Shown piece by piece: positions 48,601-61,900 of a stretch of DNA of 64,000 nt; position 1 is the first letter of the stretch; each line of letters begins with the position of its first letter. The position numbers and the translations under genes are program-made. The stretch is from contig CM065183.1 in assembly GCA_033026295.1 (NCBI GenBank), positions 13,494,657 through 13,558,656 on the forward strand, read 5' to 3'. This stretch comes from Channa striata (Eukaryota > Chordata > Actinopteri > Anabantiformes > Channidae). The notes under the pieces are model-generated. The model saw only the letters and a program-made list of their open reading frames with translations, was not told the origin of the DNA and searched no databases.

Positions 48601-51035
48601 CGAAGGCATGTTTAGAAGAAGTGCTGATGGCCAGTGCAATGCTTATTTCCATTTGCATGAAGGATAACAACATGGCTGTGTAGAACTATGAATATATTTT
48701 ATGAATCAATGGTTTGCCTAAGGAGATTAGCTGTAGAAATGTAGACTGCACCCTGTGCAATCAATGAAAAACTTTTCTGATCAGGCTATTGTTCTGCAGA
48801 TGCATCTTAATCCTTTGCATCACACGGTTGCTGGGAATGTGCTAACAAAGAAGCTTGGGCATGTGAAATTCTCACATCAAACAGGCAGTGGTGCAGCAGC
48901 AAAAAATCCTGCGCAGGATGAGACTGTTTTTACTGTATTTAAAGATGTTTGTTTAACTGGCAAAAGGCTTGTGGCAGCTTGACCTTCCGAATCTTACTTT
49001 AAACAATTTGATCTCATGACGATCTCTAGCATGCCTCACTGGCTGAATACCGAGCAAGCTTCAAAAGAGAATCTGATAAAACACGAAGGTATCCACCAAG
49101 GGGGGAGATCCACATGCCAAATATTGCTCAAAGGACAGGTTCATCTGCTTCGCTGAAGTTGGGTGTGAGAAAACAAAGCAATGACCGAGTTGCGAGTGGG
49201 AGGAGGGACGAAACACCAGGGACGGACGTGCTGCGGAGAAACAGGGGATGGACAAACCGCGTTGTGTGTGGCATCCCGTGACTTTGTAGAACGAAAGATT
49301 CACCTGGGAGGGAAACATGTTCAATACATGTTCAATGGTGTGCAGCTTTTGCTAAGGGGAGACAGGCCCCTGGCCATTTCACACAACGCTGAACTTCCTT
49401 GGCAAGGGAGCATCATCAAAATGCAGGAAGCAGAGTTGCTTGGAAAGAGGTCAGCATGTGAGGTCTTCAACAAGGAGACACAAAGACGGCGCAGTGGGAG
49501 AAACACATCTGAAGCCGTTTAGTGAACAGTGCATCATTTATGATCCCTGGGGGGATCTTTGGATCTATCTGGACCACACAAATGAACAGTAAAAGGTTCT
49601 TGGTTAAATAACAAGTGAGGGGAGGCAGGGAGATGGATCAGATTCCCTTGCTGGGGTCCGTGATTGAGGCTTTTGTCTGAGCAGACCTGTCGGCTCCTAA
49701 TGATGAGGAGGGTGGCAGGTGTGCGTGTGCAAATTGCACATGATGATGTTTCTGTCTTTGAAATGTCTCCGTCAGAGGAATTACACATTCCGAAAATCTA
49801 ATTGAGGTAGTCACAAAGTCAGCTCTGACGAAAAACAGTATTTACTGCACAAGTCATTATGTGTCAGAGGCGGCAGAAAGGTCCATTTATCTTGTGCTGA
49901 GCAGCACCTTGCACTGATAGTTAGACTCCTGCTGCTTCAAATCAGCCTAATCTTATTTCAGATCCCGACTGCAGACAAAGCTGCTTATTTCTGCTATGTT
50001 TATTCCAATCTGCGAATTGCTGTGAAGCTGCACCACTGTCTCACATCCCTGAACCAGTTTCACCAAAGATGCATTTGGTTTAGTTCACCCTCCTCCATAA
50101 AGGCGGATTTTAGCAGGTCGCTGCTCTCTGTGTTCTGAAACTGATCCTACAGTGCGTATCCAGCAGCCACGTGTAAATAGCAGTGGGATAAAGATGTCCT
50201 CAGGAGGAGAGAAGGCAAATTCAAATTGAAACCTACTTTTTGCAGGTTTGCATTTTTACTGTAATTTTCTTTTTGTCCTCCCCTCAGAGTCTACAGGGGG
50301 CGAAAAGCAACTGCAGCCATTTTATTTTAATTATTTACTTAAGGGTTAGAAATAAAATTACATCAGTCAAACAATATTTGATATGTATGTTGTGTACTGC
50401 TTATAAAGCAAAGCCCAGTGATGTGACCAATGCGGAATCTTCGTGTTCATTAACTCCTTAATAGAAAAGTCTGAGCTGTTAACTAAACATTCTTCCATCT
50501 AAAATTAAAACGATTTTAAAGTAACTCACAAAGGCCGATTCAAACTCCTCTTTCACTGACATAAAACATGCTTTAAAGATTAATTTGGTTTCATCAGAAC
50601 CTGAGCATTCACATCATGTTCTCTTTTCATAAATAATTTTTTATAGCTGCTTTGTTATTGTGTTTTATGTGATTTGACAGAGCAAGACAAGTAAAACCAG
50701 CTGTTTCCAGGGAGCAGATATGTCTCCTAACAGTTACCAGTTCACATACAGCACAAAGAAAACTGTGTTCGGCATTAGCAGTGGGAAAAATTTTAAACTT
50801 AACAAGGCCAGTGCATGGCTGCTTTCCTCGACACCATTCCCTGTACTTATCAGTTGGAATTTATGTAATAAATTGTGCTATCAAAGGCGTTGGCATGCTT
50901 TCATCTTGACTAAAATGAGCCCCGGGGGCTGATAGGTTATAGGGGTTAACATGGGAGGGGGTGGAAGACGTAGTGGAGGATGCATAATTGTGAAGATACT
51001 GAGGAGATGTTATAGCGAAGGAATGAGGGACGGCT

Positions 51036-51043
51036 TATATAAG
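51036..51043 (+). promoter_or_regulatory. Candidate TATA box
   Basis: TATATAAG in the context GGCTTATATAAGGAGCC is a near-ideal TATA box. A 33-codon frame begins about 50 bases downstream at 51090. No cDNA evidence is available, and an isolated match is common by chance. Confidence 0.3.
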
Positions 51044-54000
51044 GAGCCAGGAGCAGCGTGTTCGTAACTAGAACCAGCGTGAAGCTCTCATGGTACCACT
51101 GCTTTTACAGAGTCTTCTATCGCTGATTACAACTGAGACACAAAAAACAAACCACTGGTGTCATGAAAAGAAAACAGAAGCAAACATCTGAGAAACTCGA
51201 CGGACCTTTTGATCCATGAACCTCTAAGAATCATATTTGCTGCTTGTACAAAAATCCTCTCTTTTGTGTACGGTAAATATGAGCGTCAACTCCTTGACCC
51301 AAAGAAAAATGTAAACCAGAAAAACTGTTGCATACTTGTTGAGATGAGAATAACAGAGATCTGTGATTTAAGTACAATCAAATGTCTAAGCAATGGCTGC
51401 ACCAGAAAGCAAACCGGTCGGTCTCTTCGTTCCTCTGCTGTAAGTTGACAGCAGACTTTCTAGTTTGTATTCATGGATACGTCGAAGTTCTGACGGTCGG
51501 TGTCTGTCTGGAAGGATCATTCATGTGATAGCCTGGTTTTACTGAACGACTGGCATCAAAGAAACATCAGTCGGTTTGGAACAGACACTGCATTTCTTGG
51601 CAAACCACACTGTGAAGGAAAGTTCTTTTTTTTTTATTGTAGAGGAACAAAACTGGTCTTTTAAAGCCATCAGAACCGGGTGGCAAACAGGGCGCTTGGA
51701 GAGAGAGATTATTGGTTTTAGTAAAACTAAGTGTGTGAATATCTCCTCAAATTATTTAATACGCATTTCAATACAATGTCCAGGCTTTGATGCCAAGACA
51801 ATACCGCTAAATTTGTAACAATCTAATACAGTACAATTATAAGACAGTTCAATTCTATCCCATTCAATTCAATTAGCAATCATTTTGTATTCGACTCATT
51901 TTGTTAAAGCTGTAACACTCTAATTCTCTCTCTCCTCACACGCACCTGGAACCAAGTACCAAACACCCACAGCAGCAGATTTAGTTTAGCATCAGGTTCT
52001 AATCAGATAGCTGAGCTGCTGGCTAAGCCAGTCAGGCTGTTTGCATGCATCGTGTTTCTGCAGCATTGTCTTTTACCTAAAGTGTGTATACAACGCTGTG
52101 TGAACTTTAGGTCAATCGAACAGAAAAACCTAAATCACATCAACATTTGCTGTGAACAGCGTTTGTCTATAAAAATGCTCCAACCAATTGTCCTTGGTTC
52201 ACTTGTTAAAAGCTTTTCAAGGTACATGTTTTTTCCAGCAATCTTGAAGAACTTGTCCCATTTCTACTGTGGATTTAGGCTGTTTTGGCGTCTTCTGAGC
52301 CTTTCGGGTCATCCTAAGTTTCCTGATTACTCACAATTTAATCCTACCAACTCTCCCCTTGTTTCTCTCCACCTCCCGCCTTCCCCTCTTACCTGCAGAC
52401 AACTTTAGTGTAGAAAAAATAGAAACGCCAACCAACAAGAACATGTAACCAAATCATGAAGGTCCCATCATGACAGGCACAGCCCCTCTCTCACGCCAAC
52501 AGTGCTGTTCTCCAGCAGACCGACAGTACTACATGAAAAAAATATGAATGTTTTTTTGATCTAACTTTGTTGGAAGTTATGCTCTCACACGCATTGGCCA
52601 CAGATGCATGTCAGCTAATACCTGGCCCAGCTGACCCAAATAGCGTTTGAAGGTTGCTTTTTTTAAATAATTAACTAGTCAAACAGCTCTGTGGGGGCTT
52701 TTTTCAACGCTCGAGGACATTTGTGCTGTTCTTGCGTGTTCGCTTCAGCACAACACCTGTTCTGGCTGTACATGCATCTCCATTTTCATTATGGTTAGCG
52801 GGTCTGTTGTTAAACTTCATTTTGTCTTAAACGCTCTTCATCTAATTACTCACTTCCTGTGATGATGAAGAAGGGCAGATCTCCAAACGTGAAGCCTGCA
52901 GAAATACTTTACCCATTATTGTAACATTCAAAAATACAATTTAATCATAGGTTTTTGTAATTTGAAAGTTGTGTTCTTTTAAGATGTGTAAGATTCATTC
53001 AGATCTTTTGCATTTTAGACCTGGAACAGATGCTTTTGTAATTCACGTGGGATACTAAAACAAACCTTCACATGTCACATCAGAATTGTCCACCCATTGC
53101 TGAAATGAATCTGTGGCACAAAAGAAAACACGGGAAGCAGATCTTATTCTGTACTAGTGAATATTCCTATTAGGGAAAATTTTCTATGAAACACTGAACA
53201 ACTGCACCATTAGTCTTTGTTCATAAACATGATGATTATCTGGGTTATTATATCTGGGTTATTAAATTACCCCCTTACCATACAAACCCCCCTGCCTATA
53301 CAAAACAACCCTAGAACTGTCTGTATTACAACACCTGCCGAGGCATTTTTTGATTGAGTCAAAAACATTGATAAAATTTAGTTAAGAGTGTAACCTGCAT
53401 CTCCATAAAACACTATAATCGCTTTAATAATTGAGGTCTTTGACAAAGCCCTCCATAGTGTAAATTATGTTCAACTGAGTAAATTTAAACTGTTTTCCAA
53501 AAGGTTAGAAAACCTCAAAGCGCTGCAGCACGTCTCCCATTGCGTCGCTTCATTCTGTGCTTCTTCCATCTGGTTGCTCACTGTAAATACTGTACATCCT
53601 CCTTCTTCCCGTCGTACTGCACGCGTGCTCCATCAGCCTTGTACCTCGAAATGTGCCACAACATGCAGAATCTTTGCAGTAAATGCTTTGTGCTGCTTTA
53701 AGATAGTCAAACTATGCCGTTTCCTATCATATCAAAGAGGAGTTACACAGTACTCAGCACTGATTGAGGCTAATTCTTGTAATGGAGCACTGATGAGCAG
53801 CTGGAGATTTTTTATTCACTATTAATTACCAAAGGGCTATTATGTATCAGGGCCGTGTCTCCAACTGCCAATTTCACATACTCATTAAAAAAGCTGCAAT
53901 TTAAAAATCCTCAAACTGTTGAAAATACTTTGGAGAGAAGGGCCCATGGTGATACTTTGGGAAATTAAGTGTTTATTCCACAGCAGTATCCCTACACCTG

Positions 54001-54660
54001 AGGACGCTCACATAAAATGTAATGTCCTGACACGTGTGGCACGTCAGTTTGCTTTGAAAAACCAAGAGCCAAAGCAAGCAGTTGTATGAATGTTGTAGCT
54101 CATTAACAGTGACACGCTCCAATTGCTAAACAAGTATTTTTCACATACCGGTTTCCTTTACGTAAACAACTGCAAAAGAAACAAGAGACGTGTGAAAAAG
54201 GTCACATCTGTCTTGACGAACCAAGGTGGCCATGTGAGAGCATGGAAGTAAACAAACAGCCTGCCAATTCTTAAAGCACAAAGCCAAAAACTACAAGGCT
54301 ATCCATCCTAATCCCCCACGCCAAGCCGCTACAGTATGTTGTATAATCAACAACCTAAACAGCCCGAGGGCGCGTTGAAACAGACGCCAGCAACCCCAAA
54401 TTTGTGCCTCACACGGAAAAACCGAAAAAATTAAACAGGATGTGTTTAAGTGTGACAAACATCTATTTGGTTTGTATCAATTACCACTTTTAATTAAACA
54501 TGGATTTATTATCTGCTGTTAAGGGAATTATTTGTTGAAAGTTATACACACTGGCAGTAATTGCATCGCCTTGTTTTATCCCTGACCCTGGTGGCAGGAA
54601 GAATAAAGCAGTGATGCACTCAGAGACGTTACTCTTGTCCCAATAGCAGCAGGGGATTAA

Positions 54661-54760
54661 GCAGGCTATTTTCTAATGACAGGGTCGGTGGTTCGATCCC
54701 TGGGCTGAGGCGTCTTTGAGCAATACAGTAATTCCGACCAAATGACTAAATGTAAATCCA
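54661..54760 (+). repeat. tRNA-derived SINE fragment
   Basis: A B box GGTTCGATCCC (54690-54700) is preceded by GGGTCGGT. It is followed by GTCTTTGAGCAATACAGTAA, which matches the TGTCCTTGAGCAAGACACTGAA stretch shared by many fish SINEs. The A box is poorly preserved. Confidence 0.6.
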
Positions 54761-55342
54761 CATAGCTTTAGGAAACATTCTGTCATCCCAGTTTAACCTT
54801 TGTACAGTATGATTAATATTATAACTTCTCAGACATTGAATATTAAGGAAACAGAAGAGACAAAACCACCACTGTAACTGTTCTTAAGTCTTTGTCAATA
54901 TTCGGACATCGTTCATACAATCTGCAGTATAACCTCCTTTGAATGGTCCGACTGTGCATTAGGGACAATAATAATGGCTAATATTGAAGGCTGTATGCTG
55001 GTTTACTTTGGCTTCAGAGAGAGCTCATTAAAGTCACAAAGCCTATGCGAGGATGAGTTGTCTGCACTTTGCTTTGATTTCATGAGCACCAGCGGCTTTG
55101 AAAACCATGTTTCGTTGTAAGTCCCCTTTCAGATTTTGTGCCTCTGAAATATTTAAAAAGGACGTGCTCATCAACCTTGTGCCACAGCCAAATTGCTCCT
55201 TCGTATGTTTGTACAGTGTGTCATTTTGTCTACGGGGTCAATGTCCCAGACTAATGGACAGTAACTCCACTCTGCGCCTTTTAAAAGGGATATGAATCGC
55301 TTCAGAAAGGAGACTTCAGACTTCTTCACCATTTAAATACTT

Positions 55343-55350
<8 letters not shown>

Positions 55351-55373
<23 letters not shown>
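55351..55373. repeat. TA microsatellite
   Basis: About 11 uninterrupted TA units. Confidence 0.95.
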
Positions 55374-55479
55374 TTTTAATTTTATAACGTAAAGTCGAAG
55401 TAACGTCCTGGTAACTGTTGGCGTACGCCAGCGGCCCCCTCACCTTTCTGTTGTGGGTCTGTGTTTTGGCTTTCTGCCA

Positions 55480-55990
55480 TGATTCTAAAAAAGTCAAGTC
55501 AATTCAAGCATATTTATAAAGAACTTTAAAAATCACAATTACAAAAAAATACCAAAAATATATTGAAGTAAAATTTAAATTTGAAAGAATTAAAAGGAAT
55601 AAAATACAATAAGGTATTAAAGTCAAATGCTCATGCTGGGTCAAAAGCCAGGGAGAAAAAATGACTTTAAAACAGCGAGTGAGGAGGCCTGTGTCGCCCG
55701 AGCTGCCGTTGTGTCAGCGAGCGGGACGGGGAGGGCACACATAGCAGCTCAGAGAAAAAGGGTGGGGCAAGTCCATCTACAGATTAAAAAAAATAATTAT
55801 AATTTTAACATGAACTCTAAGACGGACAGGCAGCCAGTGCAGTGAGGCTAAAACCACAGTAATGTGTTTAGTTTAATAACCTCAGGACGAGTGAGACACA
55901 CCAAAGTACAAAGAGTTACAGTAATCCAGCCGAGTTGTGACATAGCAAGATTTGCGACAGTAGGTTATTACGGTATGACAAAAGTGTTCT
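55480..55990 (+). repeat. Diverged teleost interspersed repeat, unclassified
   Basis: The stretch starts with AAGTCAATTCAAGCATATTTATAAAGAAC, close to the CAATTTATTTATAAAGC.CTTT opening of a common fish repeat. It then keeps the order AAAAGCCAGGGAGAAAAA, GAGGAGGCCTGTGT, CAGGCAGCCAGTGCAGTGA and TTACAGTAATCCAGCCGAG, all phrases I recall from that repeat. The copy has internal deletions. I could not assign it to a transposon class. Confidence 0.55.
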
Positions 55991-58900
55991 ACTGTTCTAC
56001 CTGTGTGAATACAACTGAACTCAGAATGTCAGATCTTACATGAAGCTACTGTTAATCCTACTCTGAGTTATATTCTCCATGCTGCGTCCCTTTTATGACT
56101 CTTCATCTCTTCACATCCCAATCAGATTTTTGAAAACATTTTACGTTTACAGACAATCAATTCTAAGTACTCATATTTTATTAGTAATACTTTGTAATAA
56201 AAGTATTTTGTTAAAAAGTTTGTGATTTTCGCAAAACATGATAAGTTGTTAATAAAAAATACAAATATGGGTCAAAGGTGACTGGAGCTAATTTTAACCA
56301 CTTTATGTGTTGATAGTGGTTAACCCATCAGAATACATCAGCCTGTTAAAGTTCATAATACAGAAAAATTATACTTTTATGTTAAAACCAACAGGTGGTG
56401 CGTAATTTTGGTTGGGTGTGATATCAAATGGTATCTTCAAGGTATGCACAAAGACGGAATTATTTAGTGAAAATAAGGACATCTCTTTTAATAACCATCT
56501 TCCCATTTTGTAATTTTTAATGAATGAGCTTGACTTAATTAATGCTGTAACTAAATGGTACCAGTCCCTTTCTGTCACAGAGTGTGTCATCAATTTATAC
56601 ACTAACTGAGACATTTAATCACCGCGCTGGGAGAAGTACTACTTCACGCTCAAAGAACGACACTGATCACTTTGGTCCATTTGTACAGATTTAATCTGTC
56701 AAAAAACATGAACGATATCCTCATGGCCATCTATCTTACTCACATCTACAGTAATAACCTCAGATGGTGGAGTGTCAGATTTGATCACTTTTGCGGGAAA
56801 CAGAGCACGTATGCACAAGCTAACAAATGAAAATCCAATTCAGAACTGCTTAAAACACCAGCTTATGGAAAGTCTGAACTAAAAGGAAAAAATATATATG
56901 TGTCCAGCTGACACAAGCGAGTAGACAACAGTGTAGCATTTGGTCGGGGAAGGAATTAAGGACGGACATGTACAGTATGTAGCAATGGAGTCGAATCTTT
57001 CATTCTTTGATTCCTTTAGGCAGGATCTTGGTCAACCAATCGCCGACGGCCTCTTTACATTTCAAACCATCAAAGACTGTATGACCCCTGAAGGGACATG
57101 GGCTACGAGAAACTTTCTCAAGCTCTTTCACTCTCTCTCTCTGCACTGAAGAGAACAGGTTTTTTATTTATTCACATATGTACATAACCTCAGAGATGGA
57201 CTTTTGGTTTGTATATGGCATCCAACAATTCTTACTTCATGTAGTATATTGTTATATTAATGTTATTTTAATTGTTAATCTTTAGTTGGATCATAGATTC
57301 CAAAATGGGCAGGTTTTGTCATAGTTTTTGCTGTTGGTCACTTGGTGAGACAAAGAAATCCTGTGTAGAATCATGTGGTTTATGTTGTACCCAGTTTTTC
57401 ACCCGACCTGCTGCAGCAGGCAGTGAGATGGTCAGTTCACTATTTTCTTACTATTAATCTGGCCTAAGAAGTATCAGTTTTGAGTTAGTGCATCGTTTTT
57501 ATTATGTTGATTGTTGTCCACAAGTCACCTAATGCATAAAATACAGCATTTGTTACCTCAGAGGATGGTTAACAACCTCTTCCTGACTCGCCACAGGCTT
57601 TGAGTGTTATTACATCTGACTTTAAGCAGCTTTATCGTAGGCGAATGGTCTTACTGGTTATGTGATAATTATGATAAAAATTCCCTTAAATCATCATTTG
57701 AGCTTATTTTCCCAACAAACACATTTTGAACATGTTGATATCCTACCTCACTAGAATGAGAAGAAAAAGGATTATCCAAGAAAGAAACTGCTTCACAGTT
57801 GTGATGAGATGGAAACACATTAAATGAACAAAATTCACTAATGCTGCAATTATACTCTTTGCTCTTTTCTTAAGGCACAACCACATTTTTTCTGCTGTCA
57901 GCACGGTTATTCTGCTGAAATTCTTTAGCTGAGGCCTTTCAGGCCTACAACATAAAAAAAAAAAAAAAAAAAAGATTTCTGAAAAGATCTTCATTTCACT
58001 CCAGCCACGAAAAACTTAAATCGGACGTGTTTTTTTGAGTTTGTGATGCTCCTTCCCGTGTACTGTAACTAACTGCTGGGTTATATCTGGCTGCATAGTC
58101 CATTTGGGAATTTAGCCCGAACTGGGCTGTTTTGAAGAAACTATTTTGAAGCCATTTTCTTTTTTCAGCTGTTCTTTTATACAGAGCATTGACTGAGCTA
58201 AGAATAAGAGTATTGGAAATAAACAAAAAATGTTGAACTTCAAGTGATTTGAATTGCACTTCACCTATAGAGTTCCTCAGCACTTTAGAAAAAGAACTTC
58301 ACACGCACACAGGGTATTAATATAACAGAACTGATGTTAGAACTTTAAAAATAGAGAAAATATACCGGAAACAGAATTGGGATAACAACTTATCAAAGAG
58401 GAATTCAGTAAATTAGAGGATGTCATTGCGTAAGGAGAAAGGGTTTGTTTTCAGCCTGGACTCTCTGCTGCTGTCATACTGTAGGTAGGCCAATTAACAG
58501 TTAGTCTGCTCAGTGCCTGATCTTAGTGTCTGAAGTTGCTGGAGTGTTTGGACCTAAAACCAGTGGGAACGATGCCCAAACTAAAGGATGAATTAAAGGT
58601 AAGGACTGGCACTGGGTCACTGGGTTGAGAAAGAATGTTTAATAATAAGCATCAGAATTAAGCAGATGTTGTGAATCTCCCTAGTAATGTCTCTTCAGAT
58701 ATGTTAATAGCTCTGTCTTATTAATGGGAAGGTTGAGTTGCCTCAGCTGTGAAACAACAACCAAAAGAGGACAGGCCCATTTAAGTGAGCTGACCATTAG
58801 TGTTAAATAAAAACAGGAGTTGTTGTCGGTAATCAGGTCAGAACAGTAGTTGGATTTAACTTGACAAAGAGCATATTTGTACTCAAGCAAGGATTCATTC

Positions 58901-61900
58901 AACGCCTCTTACATTTTGCCATCGTTCGGTTTTGGTGACTGACGATGATGAGTGCTTGAGTACAATGAAGAACTAAGTATAACTAAATGTGTGACAAAGT
59001 GAATGAGAACATTACATTTGGTGCCTGGCTACATCCTTTCTTTTTTAAAATTGTCTTAATCATAGTTGATTATTGTTTGTTTGGCCAAATTCCAGCTTCA
59101 ATTTGTAATTTAAGCACATCCTTTTTTTTTGGTTGTGTTTAGCATTGCATTTTGTGCAGCTGTGTGAGTTTTTTCTGTATTCTTTAATTAAGCCAAGTTA
59201 TTTTTGGTTATTTGTATAGACGTAGGGATATGCGTATCACGGCGGCTCTCTGGTAAATAAAATGCTGTCTTTTGTGACCGATGAAGCTTCCTGAGTTTGC
59301 CTCCTACTCAACAACTCGCCACTTTGGTCAACACTCCACAGCTAAATGGAACGGCAACTGTGTGAGTGGATTCAGAGTCTGACAAAGCTAAATAAAGACT
59401 GTGGTGAAAATGTTCTGTTGCTACAGCAATTACCTTTTGCTACAGCAGTTCTCGTCAACTCAATAAAAGAAAACTAGTTTATTAGAGCTATATGTATGTA
59501 AACTGTCTATTTGAACTTATTTAGATCTGGCACGTTTAAAATATTACATTTAAATCTAAATGTTTATTAAATTATTTTGGTTCATTAGACTAAACACAAT
59601 GGTCATCCATCCATCCGTCCTTCCCTCCCCCAGGTGGCTGAATGGTGACTGAGTGTTTAGAGATAATGAACATATACAGTTTATGAATGCAGCTCATCTT
59701 CTGACTGCACTCATACAACCACTGCCGGGGAAGTGACGGTCAGGAAAAAAGGAGGCTGCAATGACCATCTTTCTATCTTCTTACTGTGAGCAGTGACAGC
59801 CGAGAATGTATTTTGGTCACGGGGGTTTAAGAAGCGGTAAATAAAACTCAAATTAAAATAACTGCTTTCAAATGAAAGTTTTCCAATCACACTTGTGGAC
59901 ATTAGAAGGGCCAACGGACCACTAAGGGATAATTAAGATCAAAACTAGGCATTTATGAGACGCCATTATTTGTGCAGTAGGCTTAGAAAAGCCAAGGACA
60001 ACGTTAATTTTTGAATAGTGTGTTGAAAACCTGAACAAACTGAAGTCAGTTCTGCTATTTGCTCATTAGGAAGAATTCTAGCACACAAAACAAGATAAAA
60101 CACATAAAGGCAAATGTAAATGATCTTGAACCTGCTCCTTGTCTCAATATGAAAAAACAAAGACAATTTTTACACATAATGATAAGCAATTAATGCAGAT
60201 TTTGTAAAATTACGTCCCTATAGCTGCCCTTTGACATACCTCAAGGAGGTAATAACTGCCATTCTACAGACTAGAGGACGGCCTGATTGGAGGTGATCAG
60301 ACACCCAGCTCACATCTGCAAGTAAAAGCCTGATCAACCTGCCCCCTGCTCTGCTCCGAACTGCAGTGGCACATGCAATTACCCACCGAAACGGTTCGTG
60401 CTCGAGCACCAGACAGACAGTTTTACGGATAGCGACCGAGGGGACAGCAGGACAGTGAAGGTTTCAGCGTTCATCTCCTCACTGTGTGTGAAGTTCCAGG
60501 CTACTGGTGTTTTCCCAGGCCCAAACCAGCATGTGTCACAGTGTGGTGACAGGTCTGCTTGAAGGCTGCTTATCACTGGCATGCTTTTCTCGCCTGATCA
60601 TCTTGTCTTATTAGAAAAATAATAATAGTAATTTGACCAACTAACTGACCAGTACATGAAAACGCTGCATTTACTGCATAAATGAACACAGCGATGTGAG
60701 TTCTCTTCACAATCTACAAGGTACAGATCAATGACTCTGTCGGCTAATGAACACAGAGAGACGGAGTAGAATCAAACAGAGGCTTATACTTTTCACCTGT
60801 CAGTTTTACAAGTCGTGTAAACCCAGCGGACCCCGTAAGTGAACAATGGGATGTCATGCTGACACTGTGGACCAAACTCAGGGCAATTTTGAATACAGAC
60901 AATGTAAGTGTCAGAAAACTAAGCCAAACACCTCACATTGCATTAACCACAGTAATAATCATCTTATATAATCTTGAATTTATACAGTTATTGTGTGCAT
61001 CAATGTGGAACAGACAGGTCAAATATTTAAACAGTCTTCATACAAATTGGCTCACCCTCACAACACAGTTCTTTTTTTGTGTGCCAAACAGGGACCTGAG
61101 AAACAAGAGTTGCTTGAGGCAATATTTTCTTTGCATCTATTTATGCAGTCGATGAAAACACAGCGGCAAAGGGGGAGTTCTGCCAGCACCGCCAGGTCAA
61201 CTTTACTGCCCAAATAATAAAGTCCGACTGGCATTCTGTACGTGCACACTGCTCGTATCAACTCGGGCTGTAGGAATGAGCATTCTGTTTCAATCCTCAC
61301 AAAGTTTACCAGAGGACTCCTGCGAGTTTGTAATGAGCATATTGAGTGGCTTCATCATAACGTCACGTTGGGAGGGATCTCTCTGAATCTGATAAACTGG
61401 GACAGATTGTCCCTCTGATCGGGTCAAACTTATTAGATGTTTGGCTTTAAATCTCAAACTTTTTGGGAAGGGAGGATGGGAGGCATCACGAGAACAGCCA
61501 GGGTCAAAGACATTTCAAAGGCTTTTTGAAAGATCACATTTTTTTGTGTTTGCCTGCACAAAGCCACCCAAAGATATGTGACATACAGTAGATGAATACA
61601 CTTTTGAGTATTGAGTTTTGTTATTTTAGTGAAGGCCCTCTTCAGTTTGGTCCGTGACTTATGGTGCTTAGCTGCCTGGATGCTACTGTACAAATAAGAT
61701 TTTTCTAAGGATTTAATCATGTGCGTTTGACAGCTACAGTAACTGTGCTCACTGTGGGCAGGAATTAAGTATTTATTTCCAACAGGTCAACCAGGTGATT
61801 TCAGTCATTAACACACTCAGCACGCCATGACACATGGCTGCTTATCCCTGGGCTGTATTGATTTTTATAGCAGGCAATACATTGCGTTTGACTTAGCCAA

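Larger units (their letters stand above)
46001..55480. other. 5' flanking region, no gene recognised (part 3)
   Basis: Non-coding sequence with a poly-C run at about 46171-46179, a TATA box with a small reading frame at 51.0-51.2 kb, a 14-bp direct duplication (ATCTGGGTTATTA, about 53238-53265), a SINE fragment at 54.66 kb and a TA microsatellite at 55.35 kb. Frames of 113 and 118 codons at 49.2 and 52.1 kb show no domain signature. Confidence 0.5.

Noticed and set aside
49181..49522. 113-codon plus-strand reading frame (MTELRVGGG...)
   Set aside because: No domain, signal peptide or membrane segment and no splice or promoter context that I could trust. A frame of this length can arise by chance in tens of kilobases.
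52052..52408. 118-codon plus-strand frame
   Set aside because: No recognisable domain and no supporting signals.
54685..54705. B-box match as an intact tRNA gene
   Set aside because: No matching acceptor stem, D arm or anticodon arm; the flanks match SINE tails instead.
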